From Linnemannia hyalina (taxonomy: Eukaryota > Mortierellomycota > Mortierellomycetes > Mortierellales > Mortierellaceae), in assembly GCA_019671135.1 (NCBI GenBank), contig JAHRHY010000008.1, forward strand, positions 1,240,001-1,304,000: a stretch of 64,000 nucleotides of DNA. The letters are read 5' to 3'. Below, piece by piece: positions 1 through 12,999 of the stretch. Each line of letters opens with the position of its first letter. Within the stretch, counting starts at the first letter, position 1. Made by a program: the position numbers and the translations under genes. Below the pieces are notes generated by a model. That model saw only the letters and a program-made list of their open reading frames with translations, was not told the origin of the DNA and ran no database searches.

Positions 1-2601
1 CTCCGCCGAGGCTACGGACTCGGCATAGTTATTTCCGAAACCAAGCAGTTCTGGTGTCATCCGTTCGTTCAAAGGGGTGCTGGCGTTGTCGTCAGGACTG
101 TTGAGCTCCTCGTCCGTTCTCCCGAACAGCTTGGACCAGTACTTGATGGCTTTTGTGTCGGGGAACAAAACGCCTTCGTCGCCTCCACGAGCCTTGTCGA
201 GACTCTGGTCGTAATCCTTGCTCAGATACTCCTCCTTGCTCGAGTTGATAAAATCCCATACTGAGGCGCACTTAGTGGTCGCGTTGTACTCTCGGCGGTC
301 CTTTTGGCAATTGAACAAAAAGTTGCCAAACTGGCAGGAGTAGACGTGGTAATGGAGCTGCATCAAAAAGTACTCGTTGAACTCGAACCGCTTGGGATTC
401 TGCTGCATGGTTTGGAAGACACAGTCCAGGAACTGGTGGAAGATAGGACTTGTCTCGCGGATGTGCTTGTTGTTGATAAACTTGTTCTGGACATTGGCAA
501 AGGTGTTGGCTGCTGAATTGGTTGCCGAGAGCGCCACAAAGTTCTTGTCGTTCGAGAGGTGGCCGCATCTATCCATGAACTTGTATCCAAATGAACACCA
601 TTCCTTCTCAACCAGGACTTGGAAACCTCGCAGCGTTCTGTAGTAGGGGTCGAGGCAGATCTGGGCAACAGAAGTCAACTGAGCGGTGCGGTCCCATCCG
701 TCAGAGCAGTGAACCAAGACGTGAGAGCTAGATACGTGGATGTTGCGCACAATCATGACGGCTCCATCCATGACAGCTCCGATGTGTTTCAACCATCCTG
801 ACTTTTGCAACAGAGGCTTGTTGACTGATCCTTTGGTGTCAATCTCTTGGAGCGCTATTGACATTGAATTAAAATGCCGTTTTAGCGGGACGACCATGAT
901 AGTGCAATTGAGTACTAATTGAGCGAGAAAGCATCCAATGAAAACCGTTACCTTCTACTAACTTGTTCAAACTTTCGCGCATAACGTGGATGTTGTCGAT
1001 TCCAGAGTAGACCTTCTTGCAGTTCCTGTAATTCTCCATGTTCTCTGTTCCTGCTCCAACAGCCGTGTTCGCCATTGCGTTCGCCGTGGGTCTCGCGTCG
1101 ATAATAAGATTAGTTGCCGTGCTTCCGTACACTGGGATCCCTGAGGACGACTGAGGAACATTAGTCATGAAAATGGCCTCAATCAGCTTTTCATCCTGAA
1201 TGGATCGGTTCTGTTTAAGGCCGACCATGGGCTGACTGGATCTTGTAATGGAGGCCTAGTAGAGATGTGTGTTGTATTTGCGTGAGAATGAACATAGAAC
1301 CATAAGTTAAAAAAAGTGTTCTCCTGGAGAGAATAGGTGTAAATCAGATGTTTACGGCCTGCTTACCATGTTGTTCCAGTGCAGATAACTCAATGCTGGG
1401 ATTCTCGCTTTGCTCCTGTGCTTGGCGGCATATTGCAGCACGGTGTCACTGATTTTAGACGGTACCACGATCAATTGAGGATACGTCGGCGAGAACTAGC
1501 ATGAAAATCGTGTAAGAAGGTGAAAGAGCCAGTGTATTAGGTCCTGCGTTCGTTAAATTGTTCCGCCGTCAAAGAAATTTGAACAAATGACCCCTTTCAT
1601 CCAGACCAGACACATACAGTATACGTCCTGTTCAGCTCAGAAACTCGCCATTGGTCACTCTTGGACATAACACCCATGCGCTCGTACTCGAGCAGGGGGT
1701 CATAGATTTGCCAACCATCCGTCGTTTTGAATGCCGGCGATGGCGTATAGAAGAAGGCGTAAAGTTGTTCGACCGAACCTGTTTGAATATTTCGAAGATA
1801 CCGTGAGTAAGTCTGTTCTAGTGAGGTGTTTTCGTAAGCCGATATGTATGCCGTGCCTGCTCGCCGACTCACCGATGCATGTTAGCTTTTGGATACTCTC
1901 GTAGACATCGGTGACATCCTTCTCGGACTGGAAATTGAGAGCGACAAAGACAAAGTTATGGCACCGGATATGAAGTGGCCATACGTTGTGCACTGTGGGA
2001 AGACCCTTTTCGACGGTGTGGATAGTCGGATATGAAATCTAAACAAGTCGAGGAAGAAGGGCGTGGTAGTTGGTGAGTGAGTGACAAAATGAGGAAGATA
2101 AAGACGGCAGCGAGACGACGGAACAAAGAAGGTGAGAGAGACCATGAGTTATTTCTTCCTTCTTCTCCCCTGGACAAAAATCGTCATGGGCAAGAACAAG
2201 GTCCAAGTCCGCCCACTATTGCAGTAACAAACGTTGGTCTTGATAATACGCCCCACCCGTTTTAGCCGCAGAGGAAAGAAAGAGAAACCAGCTTCTCCAG
2301 TTCACAGCCATACTTACCCAAATCTCTTGGTCTGGATGGGCAAAGATCAGGTGGTGGGCTGTCAGATGCAACGTTCCGATGTACGTCGACTGTCCCTTCT
2401 CGAGCTGGACCGCATGCACCTAAATGAGCAGGCGAAAGGTCATAAGGTGAGAAAAGAGTTTGCAAAAGGGAGACACCGTTCAAAGTAACAAAAACCCATT
2501 CAAAGGTTAGTCGTGTCTGCGCGAGTGAGCAGCAGTAAAGAGTGCCTTCCTCCTTTGCTGCGTTTAGATGTTGTTACCTTGGCAATCTTGATGTAGTCCA
2601 T
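1..2601 (-). CDS. Myotubularin-family phosphoinositide 3-phosphatase, C-terminus cut by window edge
   Basis: Predicted to remove the 3-phosphate from PI3P and PI(3,5)P2 on endosome and vacuole membranes. Exons on the minus strand: 2601-2578, 2419-2318, 2038-1873, 1778-1618, 1495-1367, 1255-952 and 854 to the edge; frame is kept at every junction. The start MDYIKIAK sits in an 8-codon first exon. The next exons read as a PH-GRAM domain (YIGTLHLTAHHLIFAHPD), followed by SVEQLYAFFYTPSPAF, typical of the GRAM to phosphatase linker. The exon 1255-952 carries IIDARPTANAMAN and GIDNIHVMRESL, hallmarks of the family. The catalytic CX5R loop VHCSDGWDRT lies near 690-720, with Cys and Arg present, so the enzyme should be active. 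The reading frame is still open at base 1, so the C-terminus (possibly a FYVE domain or coiled coil) is not visible. The fungal counterpart would be YMR1. Confidence 0.93.
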
Positions 2602-2992
2602 GAGCTGACTGGAGGCGATCGCGGGGTCAGAGTGTTGGTGGGCAGTGAGGAAATGGAGTTCGCTGTCGCTGGTGCTGTTGTTGGTGCGGGGTCTTTGCCG
2701 CAGGCAGGTAAGGCAGCACACGAAGGTGGAAAGAGCGAGATTAGCTTGGGTTGAGGGTGGCGACTATTGAGAGGCGAGAGGGCGTTCTGTGAAGGATGGG
2801 AGTGTAGAATGAAGGAGTGTGAGAAGGAAGAAGAGAAAGGGCGATGAAAGAAAAGGACGAAGAACGAGAAAGGGCTGGCTGTTGCATGCCTTCACTTCTC
2901 CCTCTTTCAAAGAACGTGAAGGGACAAACGAATGTGACTCGCTTCCGCACCAATGGAATCATCAAGGGCTTCCTTTTAATAGGATAGAAAAG
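2602..2992. other. Intergenic region between glucosidase II stop and myotubularin start
   Basis: This 391-bp tandem gap must hold the 3' end of the glucosidase transcript and the promoter and leader of the myotubularin gene. I see only purine-rich sequence on the plus strand (GAAGGAAGAAGAGAAAG near 2821), which is a CT-rich leader on the transcribed strand. I see no gene in it. Confidence 0.5.
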
Positions 2993-5900
2993 CTACGACA
3001 GGGTAACAGACCAGTCTTGACCAATCGACAGGTTGGTGTTACTAACAACGGCAACATAGTGCCCTCCTGCGACATCATGTCGGGTCTCAAAAGCGGCGGG
3101 GCGGCCGTCAATGACCACACGCGAGACAGGCCCGCTCAATCCCAGGAACACAATCCGCTCGACCTTGAGCGACGAGAACCGCCGGATAAAACTCCACTCG
3201 ACCTCGGACTCCTGGCGATTCAGGGACCGTGATGTTAGTACCCTTCCCTGAACCTTGAACTCTCGCAGGATATAATCGCCTCGGGTATATTCAAACGACT
3301 CGCCATCATCCAGATACAGCCGTCCAGATGCCTCGCCCTCGCTATTCACCGCAATCACTATCGTGAAGGGATCATTCTCCATCTCCTTGGATGACCGGCG
3401 TGGCTTCTCGCGTTTCGGGATAATTGTTCCTGCACGTTGGTAGACCGGTATCTTGTAAGCTGGAGACGGCACCGACTGCACACCGGGACCATGCCTCACC
3501 TGGCCATCATAAAAGTCAAACCATTTTTCGTTGCCGGCAAAGTAAACCTCAGAATGGGTGGCACCGGCCGTGGTGACAGGCTTGACGAGCAGGGCATCGC
3601 CCACCATGAACTGATCCTCCATGCGGTACGTTGACTCGTCGCTTGGGAACTCAAAGAACATTGGCCTAGTTAACGTTACACAGCATTAGCTTCCAACTTA
3701 AAGGGGGCGCATTCGATGGTTCGCAATGACTATCAAGACTTGCCTGATGATGGGCACTCCTTCAGTGCTTGCCTCTTGGAACAATGTATACCACAATGGA
3801 AGTAGAGAGTATCGTGTCCTGATAGCCGCTCTGATCTGGGACGTGTAGGGCTCTCCAAAGAGCCATGGCTCACGTCGCTTGCTGTCCAAGTGAGCATGAG
3901 CTCTAAAGAACGGATAGAAGGCCCCAGCCTGGTACCAGCGCGTCAGGAGCTCCGGCTCTGGGTCGCCAAAGAACCCGCCAACATCTGCGCCAGAGAATGG
4001 AAGGCCGGCAAGCCCAATCGTAAGAAGCATGGGTGTGGCCACCGCAAAGTGCTCCCAGGAGGCCTTGTTATCTCCGGTCCAGATGGAACCGTACCGCTGG
4101 CTCCCAGCAAAGAATGCCCTGGACAGGACAAACGGCCTCTGCAGGGTTTCGTTACGCGTGGTAAGACCTTGAGCAGTGGCAGCATGCTGGCAAAGCATCA
4201 ATGGATTTTTGTTAGTGGTATTTCCTCAGATGAGCTCCGACGTGATCTTGTTTGAACCATGTATACATTCAGTTAACAACGACTTACAAACATGGCTCCA
4301 TAGATGTTATGGATACTCCTATGCTCGACGCGATTGTAGTGCATGGCATCCTTGGGGAGCGTAATCTCAGGTCCTGTGAAGACGGAAGGCTCGTTCATGT
4401 CGTTCCAAGTGAACAGGGTGTTGGTCGATCCTATGTACCGATCGTACGAGAACTGAGACGCCCACCAGTCCTTTGCCCGAGGGTTCTCGAAGTCAATCCA
4501 CTGGGAACTGCCTGGCCAGCACCAGCCATCAAACGGGGAGTGGTGTTTGTTCAAGACGAACAAACTCTTGTCCGTGGCCTCTTTAGATATATGGTACCCT
4601 TTATCCATCTTGATATGTGGATCGATGATAGTGACCATCTACACTGGTATAAAACAAAGACTTGTTACAATCCACTTTCAAAACGTGCATATGAAAAAAA
4701 AGGGGTGACACAAAAGAAAAAAGAAGAGTTTACCTTGCGTCCTTTACTGGCAAGGTGCAGCTGCATGTCGATTGGGTCAGGAAACTGCTTGGGATCCCAT
4801 GTAAAATATCTCTTCCCGTTGGTGTGTTCAATGTCGAGCCAGAGGACGTCATACGGGATCTCATACGTCTCAAACCCTGCATCTACTTCGGTCACATCTT
4901 TTTGGGAGATGTAGTTCCACCGACATTGATGGTATCCAATGGCGAACGACTGTGGCAGAGCAGTCGTTCCCACAAGAGAAGAGTACTGTTTGAAAATATC
5001 GCGATGGGTTGGGCCTAGGAAGACAAACAGGTCAAGAACACCGGCCTCACTGTACCAATGCGTACGCGTTGTCCTGCGATTTGATCCAGATGTACTTTTA
5101 ATCTTTTCAATGTCGATCCATGTCTCTGCGGCATTCATCCAGAAAACTCCTGCAGTCTTGTCCTTGCTGTGTCCAAGCATGAAAGGGATTGATCCGTAGA
5201 GGGCCATTGGGCTGTCGATCTCGTACTCAAAGACGTCAAGATTGTAAAGCCGATAGGGTTCGGTGTATTGCGCTCCTGGGCCTCTAGTGGTCTTGAGGGA
5301 GAGACTTGAAGCATGCTCGGGGATTCCATAGACGTCTTCGATCTCGGGAAAAGTGATATCAAGACCAAACGACTCGGGTCCTAAGGAACGATTAGAGGTT
5401 TAAGATGAGAAGTAGAACTGCATGAACGGTCTCTGCATACGTCCAGGACACTATAATCTGCCTCATACCTCTCGGTTTCGTGTCGAGGGTGTCCTTGAAG
5501 CGCTCTGACCACATTCCTTGCTCCAGACGGCTCTCGAGTGGGGTCCTTGTCCGAGTGTCAGTCACATCACTTCGAGCTTGGGCGGCCTCAATCTTCAACA
5601 GCCCGCCTTCGTTTAGCACCAAAGTTGAGATGCCATCGACTAGGAACTCAATCTGGAATGGTGCGAAATGGATACGGGCCGAGTTCTGTCGCTGAGACCC
5701 ATAAGTGATGGTGAAAAGCCCATTCTCGTCCCGGGCCAATTGATCGTACTGAGTGCTGGAAATCAATGGCTTGACAAGGACAGTCTGTTGCAGTCCATCA
5801 TAGCGATGTCGCTTCGGGTCTCGCTCACTCATCCGCACTCGAACTGCATCATTTTCAAGGAGGTGGACCTCGAGGGTATATCCAGCATTGAGCGCGCCAT

Positions 5901-6216
5901 CTGATTCTGCCGAACTTGAGGACGTCGTGGGGGCGTGTATCAGATCCCCGGTCAAGATGCCATCCTCCAGCTGAAGAGAAGCTGGGTCGAGGCGAAATGG
6001 AGACTCCCAGTCTGGGGTCTCGTTGGCCAGATCCGCGTATGCTCGGTTCCTAGTACAGAATCCGCTCTGGGCGCAGGACTTGAAGTCCTCTCTCTTGACG
6101 GCGCTGACTACAAAGGCCATTGTGAGGGAGATAGCAATTGGCCAAAGCACGGTTCTCCTGGACATGGTGCCTTTGAGAGGTGGACTTGTCCGATACATAC
6201 GCGGCCGATTGAACAT
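2993..6216 (-). CDS. ROT2: Glucosidase II alpha subunit (GH31)
   Basis: Trims the two inner alpha-1,3-linked glucoses from N-glycans in the ER during glycoprotein quality control. Five exons (6216-5469, 5380-4734, 4638-4288, 4186-3744, 3665-2993) give 953 aa, the usual family size. A hydrophobic N-terminal segment ([15 protein letters not shown]) reads as a signal peptide; the start could instead be the Met at 6165. [16 protein letters not shown] holds the GH31 nucleophile (about Asp545), and WTGDN holds the likely acid/base (about Asp621). [15 protein letters not shown] and the final beta domain are present. There is no C-terminal HDEL, as expected because the beta subunit carries the retention signal. 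The fourth intron (3743-3666) has a GC donor; using it gives [10 protein letters not shown], the family consensus. It is divergent from the Vac1-like gene, whose start codon lies 190 bp away. Confidence 0.95.
3666..3743 (-). other. GC-AG intron in the glucosidase II gene
   Basis: On the minus strand the exon ends AG and the intron begins GCAAGT, the strong consensus of GC donors, and ends CTAG. Joining there gives [10 protein letters not shown], matching the conserved RP(M/L)xxEFP of this family. The nearest GT donor, three bases further on, would insert an extra Gln and has a poor consensus (GTCTTG). All other introns I traced in the window use GT. Confidence 0.8.
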
Positions 6217-6406
6217 TGGTCCTGCTGGTTGTGTTTGGAGTGATGTTCGAATGCAAGAAGAATTGAATGACCATGCACATGGAAAAAGGGGTAGTCTGTT
6301 CCTGTGTCAGGTGACAGGTTGGCCTTAGAAAGGGCGTCGATTTTCTTATGTCCGCTCTTCATTCTCTTTCTTCTCAACTTTACTCCTCCTTCTCTTCAAC
6401 CATCCC

Positions 6407-8980
6407 ATGGCGACCAATGCCGCCGCCACTCAACAGAACCAAAAAACCCTTGCTGTACCCACATCCTTACAGCAACAACAACAGCAGCAGCAGCAACATC
6501 ACCAGCAACAACTCTCAACTCGCTCAGTCACCATCTCTAAGCGCCGTCAGTTTGGACCTCCTCCTAGTGCTCGGCCACAGTCTGCCCTAGTCGCCTCTTC
6601 GCCTACCTCCAGCGATGGACGTCCTACACCGCCACCAAAATCACCGCAGTCTGGCCCGGTCTCGACTATGAACGGCTCCATTAACGGGAACGGAACCCCT
6701 CCCCAGAGCGTAGCCTGCCCTATCTGCAACATAAACCTACGCAACCTCGCCCAACTCAACCATCACCTTGACACCATCCACCCAGAAGAACCGGAAGATG
6801 TCAAATCTGCAGTTGCCAACTTTTTCAGGAGTGCCCAAAAGGTTCTCAACCCTATTACCAAGCAAGCCACAACGACCTTCAAGAATATACCCGCTAACTC
6901 GTCTGAGCTCTTGAGAAAGATCCAGGATCTTGATATCGACTCTGCTGCTGGTCCAGGAAACAGTATGGCTGGCCCACCGCCATCAGGAGGATTTCAGGGC
7001 TGGACTGATCCTCGAGCTGATGCAATTGTGACGAAGAGGCACTGGGCCAGAGAATCAGAGCGCGATATTTGCTTTCAGCCCAATTGTGACAAAGGTCTCG
7101 GTATTCGATTTGGTCGTCAGCACTGTCGGAGGTAACTATAGGTGATGCCGTGCTTCGGGATTACCTCTACGCAATTGTTGTTGAAGCGATCACTAAGGTG
7201 TTGCTGTCTTTCCATGTATATAGCTGCGGAAACATGTTTTGCGAGACCCATTCTTCGTTTCAAATCAAGCTTGATGCGCAAGCCCGACATGATACAAATG
7301 GCCTTTGGTGCCGCGTGTGCGAAGCATGCTTTGTCAAAGCCAAGAAAGAAGACGATGGGTTGCATGCTGGGGGTAGGGTTTCATTTGATCTTGGGCTATT
7401 CCATCGCTCTCGTGTGTTGCGGGGTTTTCCTTGACGCTGATTAATTAATTTGATCCGCATTTTTGCACATAATAGGTGTCCATCGCAGCTTGACCACAGA
7501 CTTCATGAGCATCAGGACAAAGAGCGCTGAGAAAAAACATCTGGAAGTCAATCGACTAGAGAAGAGAATTGAAAAACTGGCGCAGACCCATCAACAATAC
7601 GATTCAGGAGTGTCATCCTCGCCTGTTGTATCTTCACCCACAGCCAGCTATTCGTCCCTTTCATCGGCAACAGGGTCTGTCCGGGCTAAAGGACTTTTCC
7701 GATCAGTCACCTCACGAGGCCAGCAACTGAAAGGTATTTTACAATTCAGGTGAGAATGAAAAATGGATATGTTGCAACGTACAACCCTATTAGTAACATA
7801 CTTTTATTATTTTGCATCTGTAGTTGCCGAGCAAACAATCGTCAATTGGGAAGACGACTCGACAGTGCCTGCCTGTTTCATATGTCTGTAAGTCGAAAAC
7901 CAGTATCTCCACAAGATGTGCTTTGCTGAGAATCTGGATCAACTTTTTCATGAACATTCTTTTTTTGTGGCAATAGATCCATCTTTAACCGCTATGGCAA
8001 CCGCAAGCATCATTGCCGCCTTTGTGGCCGCGTTATTTGCGACAACTGTTCGACCAAGACTCCTCTATACCTGAGCATGTCTAGTTGTAAGTAACAACTA
8101 ACCAATAACTGGTGTGCCATTGAACTTGGGTGCAGTTGGGACCTGAAATGCTAATACATACTTTTATAACCTTGTAGACCCTGACGGATCGGAATCAGTT
8201 GGACACACAAGGGCGTGCAAAGAATGTATTCACACAGCCTTCAAGCGGAGAGAGCATGCAGCGGACCGGAGGCGGCCGAATGCCGTAGTAAAATACTATG
8301 GATCGTTAATACGACTGAAAGCCAGGATTGATATCGCTCTACCTCGCTTTCAGGAGATGCTGACGACATTGGGGTAAGCATACACTCTCGCCTCTCAATG
8401 CGATGCACACTAACGGATTAGCCATTGGACTTAACCACGGTACTAACTTTGTTCCCTTATATGAATTGTCGCCGACAATAGACAGAAGGGCGATATGAAT
8501 CAGACTCATCCAGACTACCAGCTTGCTTCCAGGACAAGGAAGGAGCTCTTGGATGACTTTGCGTTGTTTGACGCGATTAGTAAAAAGATTGCCAAGCTGC
8601 CCACTCACTCTCAGCACCAAAAACAACTCAACACGAATCTTTACTGGTGGGCTACACAGTACCTGCAGACCAACATGTTTCCTCTTTCCGTCATCCCCAA
8701 GGTGTTTGGAAAGAGCAAGCCTCCAGGGAATTCATCGCCAACCTCTTCCTCCCCGTCACCATCGATATCGTCGCCTCAGCCAGATTCGATGGACAATGAG
8801 GCAGAGATTGAGAGTTTGGCCCAGCTGGCAGTCATGGAGGACCAGAAGCGATTGGTAGAATCGTACATTGAGGAGGCCAGTCGCAAGCGCAAGTTTGACG
8901 ATGTCAAGTCGCTCAAGATGAGCCTGGAGGAGCTGGAGAACGAGATAGCAGCGATCCGGTCAGGGCAGCGATCGAAATAA
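6407..8980 (+). CDS. PEP7: Vac1/Pep7 (rabenosyn-5-like) double-FYVE endosomal tethering protein
   Basis: Likely an effector that binds PI3P and Rab5 and joins Golgi-to-endosome vesicles to the fusion machinery. Exons 6407-7131, 7224-7372, 7476-7733, 7824-7887, 7977-8086, 8178-8373 and 8482-8980 give 666 aa. Order of parts: a Gln-rich N-terminus; a C2H2 finger (CPICNINLRNLAQLNHHLDTIH); an atypical first FYVE-like finger with HCRSCGNMFC and WCRVCEACF; a coiled region (HLEVNRLEKRIEKLAQ); then a canonical FYVE with NWEDDS, RKHHCRLCGRVICDNC and a turret loop. The C-terminus holds helices (about 500-570) and a final charged coiled coil. C2H2 plus two FYVE fingers is the layout of yeast Vac1. The donor of exon 2 (7372) is the least certain junction. 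The PI3P phosphatase at the left edge would oppose its recruitment. Confidence 0.88.
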
Positions 8981-9146
8981 AGCTAGAGCATGTGCAGTCA
9001 CATTTGTCCATTCCATTGGGTTGGCGTGTTCACACACACACATCGCTTCTCTCTTCTTCTACTCCACTCACATTCCCACACACTGTTCCTTTCTGGCCTT
9101 CCTCACCTCTACTGCACCCCATATACAGTAACATACAGTCGACACC

Positions 9147-12100
9147 ATGACCACGGCCAGCGGCGGTCGAAACAATGCCCGCATAGAGGATGCAGCTCAA
9201 TGTAAGGTTCAACCTCCTTCTCCATGGCAAAACACCAAATCAACGCAATCACAACTGTAAAAACCTAATCCTCATACTCATGGAACATCACATACATTTT
9301 ACTTATAGTTCCGCTCGAGCTTCAGACCTGGTTCCTCGAGGTAAAGGAACTTTTTCTTCCCCCGTCATAACAGTTATTGTTTTTAACGTGACCACTGTAA
9401 GTGTATACCTGTTTTTTATCCTTTCGTTACGATGTCAATACTGACCGCGTTGGTATTTCCTCTCTCCTTTTCGTTAGATGCCCAAGGAGGAGCAGCCGAG
9501 ATACCTTTATAAGTGGTACATTCAGGAGAAGGAACTGACTGACGTGAAGAAGGTAATATGCCAAAATGAAAATGAGAACGGCTTGACTTTACGTCGTGAA
9601 GTTCTATTCCAGGCAGCTCCTCTAACCCTGTCAGTTGTTGTTGTTTTTTGAGCTTAGCAAAACGAGACACTTGGAAAAGTCCTCTTCAGTAAGGACAGGG
9701 AACTCGAGCACACCATGCACATTCTGGATAGCAAGAAAGCCTATGACCGAGGTATGAAGCTTGTTGATGACGTCTTGGTAGCTGTGCCAGCTTGACGCGG
9801 CGATGCATACAGCGTTGTCTAATGTGTCATCAATATTTTTCATACCGTCCAAATATATGGGAAATCTATCGCTTAGAAATCAGGAAAGCTGAATATCAGG
9901 AGTTTGTAGGGATCATCGGTCACTTGGAAGAATCGCTCGCGTTCATCCATACTTCCTCAGAAGGTGGGCCTATCGAAGGGCGGCTCCAGACCCTTATCAA
10001 CGGCCTCATGAAGAATGAAGCCGACACAAGAAAGAAGGATGCCGAGATCAAAAATGTAAGGCTTTGACATTTCACATGGCTATTTAATGCGCCTCGTCTG
10101 GAAACATGACTTCGACATTTTTTTTTAACTCATATGTCCTTTATGTCGTACGCAAATAGCTCCAAGCGGAGGTGGATCGGTATAAACATGGCGGTGGGAC
10201 TCAACACTCGTCGCTGCTACTGTCATCAAGCTTGGATGGAGGTGACAACAAAAACATCGTCAAGCTTCAAGCCGAACTCGAGATCACCAAGAACGACCTT
10301 TCTGAAATGGAGAAGGCGCTGCAAGTCCGCGATCAAGAGATTGTTCAGCTCACAGAGGAACGCGACAGCGCCAGGACGAACATGGAAGAGGCACAGTCGA
10401 AGGCGGAGGGTCTGGATAGGGATGTGACGCGCGCGCACAAGGCAAAGATTTCAGCACAGGACTCCAAGTACAAATTGGAGGCGGACATCAAGGACCTCGA
10501 AACGAAGCTGAAGAAGAGAGAATCCGAGATCAAGGACATGGAAGTTCGCCTCGCTAGTCGCGACAACGATTACAAGCTCGACGGTAAGGAATTGACTCGC
10601 CTCAGGAAAGAGCTCGAGTCCCAGAAGAAGTTGTACGAGAGAACCAAAACCCTCTCGACGCTGGACGATGTCAAGAAGATCAAAGCTCTGAACCAGAAAC
10701 TGGAGGCGGCGACAGCACGTATCGAACCTTTGGAGAAGGCTGTCAAGGAGAAGGAGGCACTGCTGGAGGCCAACAAGTGTAAGGTTCAGAAAGTCGATGA
10801 CGAGAAGAACGAGGTGTTGCAACGTCTCGGACACTTGCAGGAGGAACTCGGAAAAAAGGACTTGGAGCTGTCAGGTATGCGCTTGAAGGTCGGAGGGCTC
10901 GAGTCTGCAGCCAGGCTGGTCGAGAAGGAACGGGATGCCGAGTCTCGAAAGACGAAGCAGGAACTGGAGATGGTGCAGCACGAGCTGGCAATCGCTCGCA
11001 AAAGGATCTCGGAGCGTGAGAAGGATATCGAGTTTTGGAGGGCGAGCATTTCCAACCAGGAGAAGAAGGCGGAGGAGCAGGCGGCGCAGATCCAGAACGA
11101 CACCAAAACGATCAAGGAAATCAACGCCCAAATGGATACCATGAGGACGAGTCAGGCGAAAGTGCAGGGAGAGGTGGTGACCTTGCAAAGCAGCCTCCAG
11201 TCTTACGAAACCAGCATTCAGGATCAGGAACGGACGATCAAGCTGCAGAAGAATGAGCTAGATGACTTGAGGAGGAAGGTCAGCGAATCCGAGGCTAAAG
11301 CCGTAGATCTGGCGCAGTTGCAACAGGCGATGGACACTCTGCGCGTCAAGTTTGAGACATTGACTGTGGATCTGGCAGAGACTCAAGACCACGTCGTTCA
11401 CCAAGCTGAATCTTCCGATGCATATCCCGACCCGATGGATGTGGCCTGCGAGAAGGCCCAGTCTCCTTCCCGAAACAGCGTCAACAGCGGCAACGTCTGG
11501 GGCGAGCTTGTTCGAGTGGCGAAGGAGTTGGTGGCTGTTACGGCTACAATCCAAGAAGTCCGGTCGAGTGTTCTGCGAGGCTCCGACAACAAGCCTGGTG
11601 AACAGGACGGAGCCAAGGTCATAGAGTTGGAGAGCAAGTTGCAGGAGCAGGCAGCGACATACCAGCGTGTCAAGAAAGAGCTGGAGGTGTTGCAGGACGA
11701 GACTCACAGGGAGACGGAGAGATTAGAGAGTCTTATTTCCTATCAGGACGAGCAATTGCAAGAACTCGCCGAGATCAAGTCGATGTTTGGCCCAGGAGAC
11801 GAAGGAATGGAGCGGCAAGTAGAATATATTCGCGCCTGTGCAAGAATTGAGGCCGTGGAAAAATTGGTCGTCGAGTGGGAGGCAGCCATTGAAACAGCCA
11901 ACAAGAACCACGACTATATGTTGAAGATTTGTGAGGAACAAGCGCAACATATCTTGCAACTCCAGAGCAAGAAAACGGATGGCGAGGAGAAGATTGCACG
12001 AGTCGAGCGAGATCTGGAGCGGTGCAGAAGCGACTTGGAGAGTACAATGGCCGATCTGGTGAAATGTAAAGGAGACGCGAAGGAGCAGGAGAGCAAGGCG

Positions 12101-12999
12101 AACGAGCTGGATATGGAGCTGCAGAGTTGCAAGCATAGGATCAACCAGCTGGAGCAGGAGTTTGCAGACCAAGCTCAACAACTAGACGGACGGACACGAG
12201 CTCACAACGCCCTAGAAACCGCGAGGAAGACGTACGATAAGGTCTACGAGTCGAAGATCAAGCGACTGCAAGAGGACAAGGCCACCCTGGAGGTCATTTT
12301 CAACACCGAGTTGCTCAAGCGAGACGATGCTCACCACCGGGAACTTGTCGAGGCCAAAGGAGATCGGGAAGTGGGACTTGGGCTGTCGCAAGCTGAAGTC
12401 ATTGCCATCAAGGCCGAGTGCGAAGGACTCAAGGCCAAGTTGGAGATGGAGGAAGAGGAAAAGTTTAAGATGAACGGGATGATCGTATCATATGCAGAGC
12501 TCGTCAAGATCCTGCAAGGTAAACTTATCGCTCGCTTGGAGTTGAGCTTGCGTTGGCTTTTGTGATGCGGACTACTGGTAACAACTGTTAACGTTAATTG
12601 TATGTTTCGACCAATACTCCATCTACCAAACTAGATGATGGCAAAATCACTGAGGAGACGCTAGCACTCGTGGAAGTCCTCGGCCAGGTGCAGGAGTATC
12701 TGAGTACGATCGAAAGTCTTAGAAGCGACATCAATGTTCTCACGGAGAACAACGAGGGACTCAATCAGTTGGTTACAGAGTACCAGGAGGACACGACCAC
12801 CCTCACCAACCGCACGGAATCGTATCTTGGCCACATCAAGGCCCTGGAAGGCCAGCTGTTCAAGCTGCGGCAGGATCAGGCCCAGAACGAGACCACGGTG
12901 CGTTTCTTGCACTCTCGGACACAGCAGCTAGAACGCGACCTCAAGGAGCAGATGGAGAAGACACAGAGGCCTGGTGGGATGACTGTGAGTTCGACCTGA
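9147..12999 (+). CDS. Long coiled-coil protein, function not recognised
   Basis: I do not recognise the family. Exons 9147-9201, 9309-9340, 9478-9552, 9658-9751, 9877-10055, 10160-12518 and 12635-12999 keep frame and give 1052 aa. The start MTTASGGRNNARIE follows a clean leader. A short globular-looking head (about residues 1-60) contains FPLELQTWFLEMPKEEQ and YLYKWYIQEKELTDVKK. From about residue 110 to the end the protein is almost entirely charged heptads rich in Glu, Lys, Leu and Gln, with a Pro/Ser break near 11400-11500. There is no transmembrane segment, signal peptide or terminal GRIP, CAAX or zinc motif. This shape fits a tether, spindle-pole or septum scaffold, but that is only inference from shape. 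Exons 2 and 3 are tiny (32 and 75 nt). It is convergent with the formin. Confidence 0.8.

Noticed and set aside
4252..4914. A 220-codon plus-strand frame
   Set aside because: It is antisense to glucosidase II exons 2 and 3 and runs through their intron.
9372..9394. A possible extra microexon between exons 2 and 3 of the coiled-coil gene
   Set aside because: In the phase set by exon 2 it contains a TGA stop, whereas joining exon 2 directly to 9478 keeps the frame.
9813..9876. A possible earlier acceptor for exon 5 of the coiled-coil gene at 9813
   Set aside because: It leads to an in-frame stop; the acceptor at 9876 gives REIRKAEYQEFVG without interruption.
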